A DNA stretch of 5,014 nt from Marmoricola sp. (lineage in GTDB: Bacteria > Actinomycetota > Actinomycetes > Propionibacteriales > Nocardioidaceae): assembly GCA_030151765.1 (NCBI GenBank), contig JASLCW010000372.1, positions 1-5,014 of the forward strand, read 5' to 3'. Below are positions 1 through 5,014 of this stretch, piece by piece. Each line of letters starts with the position of its first letter. Within the stretch, counting starts at the first letter, position 1. The position numbers and the translations under genes were made by a program. Under the pieces are notes generated by a model. It had not been told where the DNA came from. It did no database searches and saw only the letters and a program-made list of their open reading frames with translations.

Positions 1-129
1 GCCGATCGCGATCGCGTTGAGGAAGACGCGGGCGTTGTTGCTCAGGCGCCGCATCCGGCCGACCGGCGGGCCGATCAGGATGGTGCCGCCGGCGATCAGG
101 CCGAGCAGCAGCGTGGTGGACATGCTCAT
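1..129 (-). CDS. ZIP-family metal transporter, N-terminal fragment (runs off left edge)
   Basis: This is the first 43 codons of a minus-strand gene, starting MSMSTTLLLGLIAGG and ending in NNARVFLNAIAIG at the window edge. A hydrophobic first helix (about residues 5-20), then a short basic loop (GRMRRLSNNAR) and the start of a second helix (VFLNAIAIG), resemble the N-terminus of actinobacterial ZIP transporters, inner-membrane permeases that import divalent metals such as zinc, iron or manganese. The call rests on recognising this opening; the metal-binding helices IV and V are outside the window. ATG at 129 is preferred over ATG at 123 (two codons later). Neither has a Shine-Dalgarno site, but a TAACCT hexamer ends 6 nt before ATG 129, which suits a leaderless mRNA. 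It is divergent from the gene at 247. Another small polytopic membrane protein cannot be excluded. Confidence 0.6.
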   Translation of the reverse strand, partial: MSMSTTLLLGLIAGGTILIGPPVGRMRRLSNNARVFLNAIAIG

Positions 130-141
130 GGACAAAGGTTA
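130..141 (-). promoter_or_regulatory. Putative -10 element of a leaderless ZIP-gene promoter
   Basis: On the minus strand TAACCT (141 down to 136) fits the TANNNT actinobacterial -10 pattern and is followed by 6 nt (TTGTCC) and then ATG at 129. This spacing puts the transcription start at or next to the A of the start codon, the usual geometry of leaderless actinobacterial mRNAs, and explains the missing Shine-Dalgarno site. No good -35 hexamer is seen 16-19 nt further upstream. Confidence 0.35.
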
Positions 142-152
142 GCCGTGCCTTA
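134..152. promoter_or_regulatory. Candidate DtxR/IdeR-type iron box (imperfect)
   Basis: The 19-mer AAAGGTTAGCCGTGCCTTA matches the DtxR/IdeR consensus TTAGGTTAGSCTAACCTAA at 13 of 19 positions by my count. The left half-site core (AGGTTAG) and centre are intact and the right half is degraded. It lies in the 117-nt divergent gap, 5 nt upstream of the ZIP start codon, and covers that gene's putative -10 hexamer, where a metal-bound repressor would block transcription. The pairing with a metal-transporter gene makes it more believable than the match alone. It could equally be an MntR-like site or chance. The rest of the gap (153-234) shows no convincing promoter for the gene at 247. Confidence 0.4.
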
Positions 153-234
153 CTTACGGAAGGATGACAGGGAGGGCAACCGACTCCGTACCCGCGGGCG
201 TCATGGGGGCAGAAGTGGTTTGCTGTGTCGATCG

Positions 235-240
235 AGGAGG
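235..240 (+). promoter_or_regulatory. Ribosome binding site deciding the start at 247
   Basis: AGGAGG is a full Shine-Dalgarno core. It lies 6 nt before ATG 247 and only 3 nt before GTG 244. The 6-nt spacing favours the ATG and argues against the same frame starting at 145, which would add 34 arginine- and glycine-rich residues before the first membrane helix. Confidence 0.7.
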
Positions 241-246
241 TTCGTG

Positions 247-618
247 ATGCAGGTTCTCGGGCAGGCGAAGGTGTGGGCGGGGTTCTTCCTGGCCGGCGTC
301 GTGGCGCTGATCGTGGTGGGAGTGGTCCGGGGTGACGGTCGGAGCGGACCCGTCCAGACCGTGCACGACTGGGTAGGGATGCTCTGCCTGGCCTTCGCAT
401 TGGGCGTGGCGTTCGTGTGCGTCGTCAATCTGGTACGCCGTCGCGAGCCGGCCAATGCGGTCGCCGCTGTCCTCGCGCCGGTGGGGTTGGCCGGGATTCT
501 GTGGGTGGTGATCTCGGACCTGTCGGACGAGGCCGGCAACGCGGACATCGGCGGCGGTGGCATCCTGATCCTCGGTTTCGTGGCGATCCTGGTGGCGGGC
601 TTCCTGTCCCGGGATTGA
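247..618 (+). CDS. Small four-helix membrane protein of unknown function
   Basis: The product is 123 residues and I do not recognise the family. It has four hydrophobic stretches able to span the membrane: about residues 9-27 (rich in V, A, G and L), 42-63, 71-90 and 103-120. A polar loop at 28-41 (RGDGRSGPVQTVHDW) links helices 1 and 2, a basic RRRE turn follows helix 2, an acidic loop SDLSDEAGNAD follows helix 3, and the tail SRD is short. There is no signal peptide beyond helix 1. G/C-rich third positions and a strong AGGAGG at 235-240 support a real gene. It reads in the same direction as imuA', ends 31 nt before it with no terminator between, and its stop codon overlaps the -35 element of the SOS promoter. 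Co-transcription is possible, but no link to DNA repair is visible. It may be a small integral membrane protein of the DUF type common in actinobacteria. Confidence 0.62.
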   Translation: MQVLGQAKVWAGFFLAGVVALIVVGVVRGDGRSGPVQTVHDWVGMLCLAFALGVAFVCVVNLVRRREPANAVAAVLAPVGLAGILWVVISDLSDEAGNADIGGGGILILGFVAILVAGFLSRD

Positions 619-649
619 CCAGATCGAACATGTGTTCGATGATCGGTGG
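615..649 (+). promoter_or_regulatory. SOS promoter of the imuA'-imuB-dnaE2 operon
   Basis: TTGACC (615-620) as -35 is separated by exactly 17 nt from GATGAT (638-643), a one-mismatch relative of TATGAT, as -10. Six nucleotides later comes GTG at 650, so the predicted transcript start coincides with the start codon (leaderless). The LexA box at 624-639 fills the spacer and touches the -10, so bound LexA would exclude RNA polymerase. The -35 overlaps the TGA stop (616-618) of the upstream gene. The hexamers were found by inspection; the start point is inferred from spacing. Confidence 0.6.
624..639. promoter_or_regulatory. LexA-binding SOS box
   Basis: TCGAACATGTGTTCGA matches the mycobacterial/actinobacterial LexA consensus TCGAAC-N4-GTTCGA with both half-sites perfect; the dyad extends one base each side (A at 623, T at 640). 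It sits directly upstream of a DNA-damage mutagenesis operon, the expected place for LexA control, so repression in normal growth and release after RecA-stimulated LexA self-cleavage are strongly implied. No second full box is seen before imuB or dnaE2. Confidence 0.93.
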
Positions 650-1312
650 GTGACCTCCCTCCCCTCCGACGTGCCCTCCATCGCGCAGCTGCGCGCGCGG
701 GTGCAAGGCATGCAGGCGGGCATCCCGCAGGTGCCGCTGGCGATGCCGGCGGAGCTCGCCGGGCTGGTCCAGTTACGCACCGGAGGCAGCTATCAGGTCG
801 ATGATCCGGGTCTGGCGCTGACCCTGCTCGCGGCCCCCTCGCAGGGTGGCGAATGGGCGGGACTGGTCGGGATCGACGACCTGGGGATCGAGGCTGCGGA
901 GGAGAGCGGACTCAACCTGGACCGGACCGTCGTCGTACCCGATCCGGGCGATTCCTGGCTGGAGGTCGTCGCCGCACTGGTCGACGTACTCCCGGTCGTC
1001 CTGCTGCGCGCGCCCGCGCGCGTCGGCCCGGCCACTGCCTCCCGCCTCTCCGCGCGCCTGCGCAAGCGCTCGGCGGTGCTGCTGGTCCAGGGCGCTTGGC
1101 CCGGCTGCGATGCCCGGCTGAGCATCGCCGAGCGGCACTGGCACGGCGCCGCGGCCGGTCGTGGCCGGCTGGTCTCCCGGCGGGTCGTGGTGACCGTGCA
1201 GCGCGGCAGTGCGCCGCCGAGGTCGCGCGAGCTGTGGTTGCCGGCCGAGGGTGCCGCGCTGCGTCCGGTCGAGGCCCCTCCGCGGCTCGACCTCGTCGAG
1301 GAGGTCGGCTAG
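650..1312 (+). CDS. imuA': ImuA' mutasome accessory protein (RecA-fold-like, no P-loop)
   Basis: The product is about 220 residues, close to the roughly 200 of mycobacterial ImuA'. ImuA' works with ImuB and DnaE2 in SOS-induced translesion synthesis; its exact biochemical role is unsettled. The opening VPSIAQLRARVQGMQ followed by VQLRTGGSYQVDDPGLALTLL is typical of actinobacterial ImuA'. Where a RecA-like Walker A loop would lie there is AAPSQGGEWAGLVG (about residues 61-74), with no GxxxxGK[ST], so ATP hydrolysis is unlikely. A hydrophobic strand VVLLRAP and the RSAVLLVQGAWPGCDARLSIAERHW segment follow, and the C-terminus ends LDLVEEVG. I chose GTG 650 because it lies 6 nt after the -10 of a leaderless SOS promoter. 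GTG 632 is inside the LexA box, upstream of the predicted transcript start; GTG 671, nearer the conserved part, has no ribosome site. It contains one rare TTA codon (773-775). Its stop TAG shares one base with the imuB start. Confidence 0.88.
   Translation: MTSLPSDVPSIAQLRARVQGMQAGIPQVPLAMPAELAGLVQLRTGGSYQVDDPGLALTLLAAPSQGGEWAGLVGIDDLGIEAAEESGLNLDRTVVVPDPGDSWLEVVAALVDVLPVVLLRAPARVGPATASRLSARLRKRSAVLLVQGAWPGCDARLSIAERHWHGAAAGRGRLVSRRVVVTVQRGSAPPRSRELWLPAEGAALRPVEAPPRLDLVEEVG
1299..1304 (+). promoter_or_regulatory. Ribosome binding site of imuB
   Basis: AGGAGG inside the last codons of imuA', 7 nt before GTG 1312. It fixes GTG 1312 as the imuB start over GTG 1324 or ATG 1327. With the TAGTG stop/start overlap it implies translational coupling of imuA' and imuB. 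Confidence 0.75.
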
Positions 1313-2856
1313 TGGTCGGCCGGGTGATGGTGATGTGGTGTCCCGACTGGCCGGTGGTCGCGGCGGCGGCCGAGGAGCAGTGGGACCGGCGGAGTCCGGC
1401 CGCGGTGCTGGCGACGGGCAAGGTGCTGGCCTGCAACGGGGTCGCCCGCGAGCACGGGGTACGCCGGGACATGCGCCGGCGCGATGCCCAGGCGCGCTGC
1501 CCGGAGCTGTTGTTGGCCGAGGCCAGCCCCGATCGCGATGTCCGGGCCTTCGAGCCGGTGATCGCGACGGTGGAGGAATTGCGTCCCGGGGTGGCGCCGG
1601 TGCGCCCCGGCCTGCTCGCGCTGCGTGCTCCCGGTCGTTTCCACGGCGGCGAGGAGCATGCCGCCGCGCTCTTCACCGAGCACCTCGTCGGGCGGGGGGT
1701 GTGGGACGTGCGCTCGGGTTTCGCCGACGATCTCTTCACCGCTCAGCAGGCGGCCCGGCGGGCGGCCGTCCAGGAGAGCGTCATCGTGCCGGCCGGTGGC
1801 TCGGCCGCCTATCTGAGCGAGCTTCCCGTCGAGGCGCTCGACGTCTTCGACGGCGGCCGTGAACTCGTCGGACTGTTGCGCCGGCTCGGCCTGCAGGTGC
1901 TCGGCGAACTGGCCGGACTCCCGGCCGGCGACGTGGCCACCCGGTTCGGTGCCCTCGGCGCCCGGGTGCACCGGATGGTGCGGGCCGAGGCCGCGGGGAC
2001 TGCCCTGCCGACACGGAAGCCGCCACCGGAGCTCTCCCGGTCGGCCGACTTCGAGCCGCCCCTGGAATCCATCGAGGCGGTCTGCTTCAGCGTCCGGCGT
2101 ACGGCGGAGGCGCTGGTCGCCGTGGTCGCGGAGACTCAGGAGGTCTGCACCGAGGTGCGTGTGGAGGTGGAGACCGATCGTGGCACCGTCTCCATCCGCA
2201 CCTGGGCGCATGCCGGCTGGTTCCGCGCGCCCGACCTGATCGACCGGGTGCACTGGCAATTGCAGGGCGCCGCCCAGGCGGGCCTGCTCGACGGACCGGT
2301 CCGCCGGGTCACCTTCCACCCCGAGGTGCTCGAGGCCGGGTCGGCCCATGCCGACGGCCTGTGGGGCTCGGGCACCGACGAACGCGTCTCGCGGGGCATC
2401 GCGAAGATCCAGGGGATGCTCGGCTACGACGCCGCCCTGCGCCCGGTGCTGCAGGGTGGCCGCTCCCCGGGCGACCGGCAGGCGCTGGTGCCGTGGGGCG
2501 AACAGGCGGTGGGCCTGCGCCCGCGCGGCCTGCCCTGGCCGGGCAGCATCCCGGCGCCGGCGCCGACGCGGGTCTTCCCGGCGCCGAGGCCGGCCGAGCT
2601 GGTCGACGAGAGCGGGCAGCTGCTGCGGGTCACCAGCCGGGGCGTGCTCACCGGCATCCCGGTCCGGTGCCGGATCGGCGCCGAATCCCTTGCCGTGGCG
2701 GCCTGGGCCGGGCCCTGGCCGGTGGAGGAACTGTGGTGGTCGGAGCAGCCGCGCATGGTGGCACGCTGCCAGGTGGTCGCCACCGACGGCCGGGCCTGGC
2801 TGGTCCGGTACGACGCCGCCGAAGGCGTCTGGTGCGGGGAGGCCGCCTATGACTGA
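1312..2856 (+). CDS. imuB: ImuB, inactive Y-family-like polymerase and mutasome hub
   Basis: The product is 514 residues, usual for ImuB. Known role: ImuB binds the beta clamp, ImuA' and DnaE2 and brings the error-prone polymerase to stalled forks; it does not itself polymerise. The N-terminus VMVMWCPDWPVVAAAAEE (residues 5-22) lines up with the first Y-family motif, with Cys10 in place of the first catalytic Asp. The SxDE motif region (about 97-104, VRPGLLAL) has no acidic residue, so the palm is catalytically dead. A helix-hairpin-helix thumb follows (about 184-216, LLRRLGLQVLGELAGLPAGD), then a little-finger domain (about 246-345) and the AKIQGMLGYD segment (364-373). Q390-ALVPWG-396 is a candidate clamp-binding motif. 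The C-terminal ImuB domain holds WAGPWPVEELWWSE (465-478) and ends WCGEAAYD. GTG 1312 is set by AGGAGG 7 nt upstream. It overlaps imuA' by 1 nt and lies 15 nt before dnaE2, so it belongs to the same SOS operon. Confidence 0.93.
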   Translation: MVGRVMVMWCPDWPVVAAAAEEQWDRRSPAAVLATGKVLACNGVAREHGVRRDMRRRDAQARCPELLLAEASPDRDVRAFEPVIATVEELRPGVAPVRPGLLALRAPGRFHGGEEHAAALFTEHLVGRGVWDVRSGFADDLFTAQQAARRAAVQESVIVPAGGSAAYLSELPVEALDVFDGGRELVGLLRRLGLQVLGELAGLPAGDVATRFGALGARVHRMVRAEAAGTALPTRKPPPELSRSADFEPPLESIEAVCFSVRRTAEALVAVVAETQEVCTEVRVEVETDRGTVSIRTWAHAGWFRAPDLIDRVHWQLQGAAQAGLLDGPVRRVTFHPEVLEAGSAHADGLWGSGTDERVSRGIAKIQGMLGYDAALRPVLQGGRSPGDRQALVPWGEQAVGLRPRGLPWPGSIPAPAPTRVFPAPRPAELVDESGQLLRVTSRGVLTGIPVRCRIGAESLAVAAWAGPWPVEELWWSEQPRMVARCQVVATDGRAWLVRYDAAEGVWCGEAAYD

Positions 2857-2872
2857 GGGAGCCGGTGCCTGA
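2849..2872 (+). other. Seven-codon open frame bridging imuB and dnaE2 (possible coupling ORF)
   Basis: ATG 2849 opens MTEGAGA and stops at TGA 2870-2872, whose last base is the A of the dnaE2 start (TGATG). GGGGAGG at 2836-2842 lies 6 nt before this ATG, a better ribosome site than dnaE2's own. It overlaps the last 8 nt of imuB in another frame. Ribosomes ending here would be placed on the dnaE2 start, so it could couple translation. However, the GGGGAGG bases also encode the conserved Gly-Glu near the ImuB C-terminus, so chance is a serious alternative. Confidence 0.25.
2855..2861 (+). promoter_or_regulatory. Ribosome binding site of dnaE2
   Basis: GAGGGAG overlaps the imuB stop codon and lies 10 nt before ATG 2872. 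The spacing is slightly long. No promoter or second LexA box is visible in the 15-nt gap, so dnaE2 depends on the upstream SOS promoter as far as can be seen. Confidence 0.5.
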
Positions 2873-5014
2873 TGGGCTGGGACAACCCGCCGACCTCCTG
2901 GCGGCAGATGGAGCAGACGCTGTCAGGAAAGCTCTCGCGCCCGCACGAACCGGGGCCGGTCAGCCGTGAACGCCGACGTCCGCGCGTCGGTGACGACCTG
3001 GTCGCCCCGGCCGGTCCGGTGACGCCGTACGCCGAGCTGCACTGCCACTCCAATTTCAGCTTCCTCGACGGGGCTAGTGGGCCGGATCGCCTTGTCGAGG
3101 AGGCGGTTCGCCAGGGACTGCACGGTCTGGCGATCACCGACCACGACGGCTTCGCGGGTGCGCCGCTCTTCGCCGAGACCGCGAAACTCCTTGCAGGCAA
3201 GGGATTTCCGCTGCAGACCGTCTATGGCGCCGAACTCTCCCTGGGTCTGACCCGGCCGCAGAACGGCGTACCTGATCCGGAGGGAGCGCACCTGCTGGTG
3301 CTGGCGATCGGGGTCGAGGGCTATCGGCGCCTTGCTGCCGCGATGACCGAGGCCAATCTGCGCGGCGATGAGAAGGGCCGCCCCGATCACGACCTCGAGG
3401 AGCTCGCCTCCTTCGGCCGCGGCCACTGGCTGGTGTTGACCGGTTGTCGCAAGGGATCGGTCCGGAAAGCCTTGCAGGAAAAGGGTGATCCTGCCGCGGA
3501 GTTGGATCGGCTCACTGCCCTCTTCGGTCACGACCATGTCGCCGTCGAACTGATCGACCACGGCCTCCCGGCCGATCATGCGACCAATGACGCACTGGCC
3601 GCGCTGGCGCGCGACCACGGACTCCCGCTGGTGGCGACCAACAATGTCCATCACGCGACTCCGGCGGAGCATCGGCTGGCGGGCGCGATGGCCGCCGTAC
3701 GGGCGCGGCGATCGCTGGCAGAGATGGACGGCTGGCTGCCCGCGTGGGGCGCTGCCGGGCTGCGATCGGGCGCGGAGATGGCCGAGCTCTTCGCCGGCTA
3801 CCCCGGAGCGGTACGCCGTACCGTCGCGATCGCCGACCAGCTCGCCTTCGACCTGCGCAAGGCGAAGCCGCGACTGCCCAAGGAGGGCATTCCCGAGGGG
3901 CACACCGCGGCCACCTGGCTGGGTGAGCTGGTGGAGCGGGGTTTTGCGGAGCGCTATGCGCACCTGAAGCACGCGGATGAGGCGCGGAAGCGGATCGAGC
4001 ACGAGATGCAAATCATCCTCGAGAAGGACTTCGCCGGCTATTTCGTGATCGTCCACGACATCTGCGCCTATGCACGGGAGCAGCAGATCCTCTGTCAGGG
4101 AAGGGGATCGGCGGCCTCGTCGGCGGTCTGCTATGCCCTCGGGATCACCGCGATCGACTCCGTCCTCTACGGCCTGCCCTTCGAGCGCTTCATCTCCGTC
4201 AACCGTGACGACGAGCCGGACATCGACGTCGACTTCGACTCCGACAAGCGGGAAGACGTCATCCAGTGGGTCTACGACACCTATGGCCGGCGCAATGCTG
4301 CACAGGTCGCCAATGTGATCACCTATCGACCACGCATGGCGATCCGCGACGCAGCCAAGGCGCTGGGGCATTCGCCCGGCCAGCAGGACTCCTGGTCCAA
4401 GCAGGTCGACGGATGGGCGCCGGGGCTGGTCGGCGTCATCGACCATGCCGACGTACCGGAGCCGGTGCTGGCTCTCGCCGAGGACTTCCTGCGGGCGCCG
4501 CGTCATCTCGGCATCCACTCCGGCGGCATGGTGCTGACCGAGGAGCCGATCGGCGAGGTCTGCCCGATCGAACGGGCCCGCAAGGACAAGCGCACCGTCC
4601 TCCAGTGGGACAAGGACGCCTCGGCCTACATGGGGCTGGTGAAGTTCGACCTGCTCGGCCTGGGCATGCTCGGCGCGCTCGACCACATGATCACCATCGT
4701 CGCCGATCTCTTCGGCGAGCGCTGGACCCTGCACGGCCTGCCCAAGGAGGAGCCCGCCGTCTACGACATGCTCTGCCGGGCCGACTCGATCGGCGTCTTC
4801 CAGGTGGAGAGCCGCGCCCAGATCGGCACCCTGCCCCGGCTGCGCCCGCGCTGCTTCTACGACCTGGCCATCGAGATCGCGCTGATCCGTCCCGGGCCGA
4901 TCCAGGGCGGGGCCGTGCACCCGTTCGTGCGCCGCAAGCTCGGGGTGGACGAGGTCACCTACCCGCATCCGAAGCTCGTGCCGGTGCTCGAACGCACCCT
5001 CGGGATCCCCGTGT
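2872..5014 (+). CDS. dnaE2: Error-prone DNA polymerase DnaE2 (C-family alpha subunit), truncated by right edge
   Basis: An open frame of 714 codons runs off the window; full DnaE2 is usually about 1,050-1,100 residues, so roughly two thirds is present. It is the SOS-induced translesion polymerase that works with ImuB and ImuA' and causes induced mutations. The start MGWDNPPTSWRQME is the characteristic DnaE2 opening. The PHP domain has H57-x-H59, D66, H91, E121, H140, C192 and H260 at the metal-ligand positions; the ligand Asp two residues before H260 is Asn258. The palm carries the CQGRGSAASSAVCYALGIT block (408-426), the catalytic pair D452 and D454 in PDIDVDF, and the third Asp, D593, in VKFDLLGLG, so polymerase activity should be intact. 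The fragment ends at LERTLGIPV; the remaining fingers region and the OB-fold C-terminus are missing. Distinction from replicative DnaE1 rests on the N-terminus and the imuB neighbour. ATG 2872 is supported by GAGGGAG 10 nt upstream. Confidence 0.96.
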   Translation, partial: MGWDNPPTSWRQMEQTLSGKLSRPHEPGPVSRERRRPRVGDDLVAPAGPVTPYAELHCHSNFSFLDGASGPDRLVEEAVRQGLHGLAITDHDGFAGAPLFAETAKLLAGKGFPLQTVYGAELSLGLTRPQNGVPDPEGAHLLVLAIGVEGYRRLAAAMTEANLRGDEKGRPDHDLEELASFGRGHWLVLTGCRKGSVRKALQEKGDPAAELDRLTALFGHDHVAVELIDHGLPADHATNDALAALARDHGLPLVATNNVHHATPAEHRLAGAMAAVRARRSLAEMDGWLPAWGAAGLRSGAEMAELFAGYPGAVRRTVAIADQLAFDLRKAKPRLPKEGIPEGHTAATWLGELVERGFAERYAHLKHADEARKRIEHEMQIILEKDFAGYFVIVHDICAYAREQQILCQGRGSAASSAVCYALGITAIDSVLYGLPFERFISVNRDDEPDIDVDFDSDKREDVIQWVYDTYGRRNAAQVANVITYRPRMAIRDAAKALGHSPGQQDSWSKQVDGWAPGLVGVIDHADVPEPVLALAEDFLRAPRHLGIHSGGMVLTEEPIGEVCPIERARKDKRTVLQWDKDASAYMGLVKFDLLGLGMLGALDHMITIVADLFGERWTLHGLPKEEPAVYDMLCRADSIGVFQVESRAQIGTLPRLRPRCFYDLAIEIALIRPGPIQGGAVHPFVRRKLGVDEVTYPHPKLVPVLERTLGIPV

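Noticed and set aside
3..14. Perfect 12-bp palindrome CGATCGCGATCG
   Set aside because: It falls in the ZIP coding sequence (Ala-Ile-Ala-Ile codons), such GC-rich palindromes arise readily by chance, and no second copy was noticed.
145..246. Upstream start (ATG-like GTG 145) for the small membrane protein
   Set aside because: It would add 34 Arg-rich residues, has no ribosome site, and would begin inside the candidate iron box. AGGAGG at 235-240 points to ATG 247.
632..649. GTG 632 as start of imuA'
   Set aside because: It lies inside the LexA box, between the -35 and -10, so it would precede the predicted transcript start. It remains possible only if transcription starts further upstream.
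201..1144. Several overlapping minus-strand open frames in the left part of the window
   Set aside because: They lack ribosome sites and recognisable domains, are rich in Arg/Pro/Ser typical of shadow frames, and lie opposite better-supported genes.
853..1311. Upstream extension of the imuB frame to ATG 853
   Set aside because: The extra sequence is Arg/Gly/Pro-rich shadow of imuA'. GTG 1312 has AGGAGG at the right distance and gives the normal ImuB N-terminus.
4568..4583. TCGAAC half-site inside dnaE2 as a second LexA box
   Set aside because: There is no GTTCGA partner four bases downstream; it encodes conserved DnaE2 sequence (PIERARKD).
2923..4968. Minus-strand open frame of 681 codons opposite dnaE2
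   Set aside because: It is an antisense shadow of a high-GC gene. The plus strand carries unmistakable DnaE2 catalytic motifs throughout, and the minus product has no recognisable domain.

Overview
The base composition (high G+C with G/C-rich third codon positions, many GTG starts) and a mycobacterial/actinobacterial-type LexA box (TCGAAC-N4-GTTCGA) point to a high-GC actinobacterium. A member of the Propionibacteriales or a relative fits the ImuA' and DnaE2 sequence style, but the genus cannot be fixed from this window alone.

Layout: (a) 1-129, minus strand: the first 43 codons of a probable ZIP-family metal transporter, reading out of the left edge. (b) 130-246: a divergent intergenic region. 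It holds a partial DtxR/IdeR-type iron box overlapping a putative leaderless promoter for the ZIP gene, and a strong Shine-Dalgarno site for the next gene. (c) 247-618, plus: a small four-helix membrane protein of unknown function. (d) 615-649: a compact SOS promoter with a LexA box in its spacer. (e) 650-1312 imuA', 1312-2856 imuB and 2872->5014 dnaE2 (truncated by the right edge), all plus strand, with a 1-nt overlap and a 15-nt gap between them.

The main system is the SOS mutasome, the ImuA'-ImuB-DnaE2 translesion synthesis machine. DnaE2 is the error-prone C-family polymerase and keeps its three catalytic aspartates. ImuB is a Y-family-like protein that has lost its catalytic acidic residues and probably acts as the hub that ties DnaE2 and ImuA' to the sliding clamp. 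ImuA' is the small RecA-fold-like accessory protein and has no P-loop. DNA damage should relieve LexA at the single box at 624-639 and switch on all three genes as one operon, giving damage tolerance with induced mutagenesis. This system is known. The points of interest are the contiguous three-gene arrangement under one box, the apparently leaderless start, the D-to-N change in the DnaE2 PHP site, the variant clamp-binding motif in ImuB, and a 7-codon open frame bridging imuB and dnaE2. I see no RNA gene, mobile element, CRISPR array or clear intrinsic terminator.
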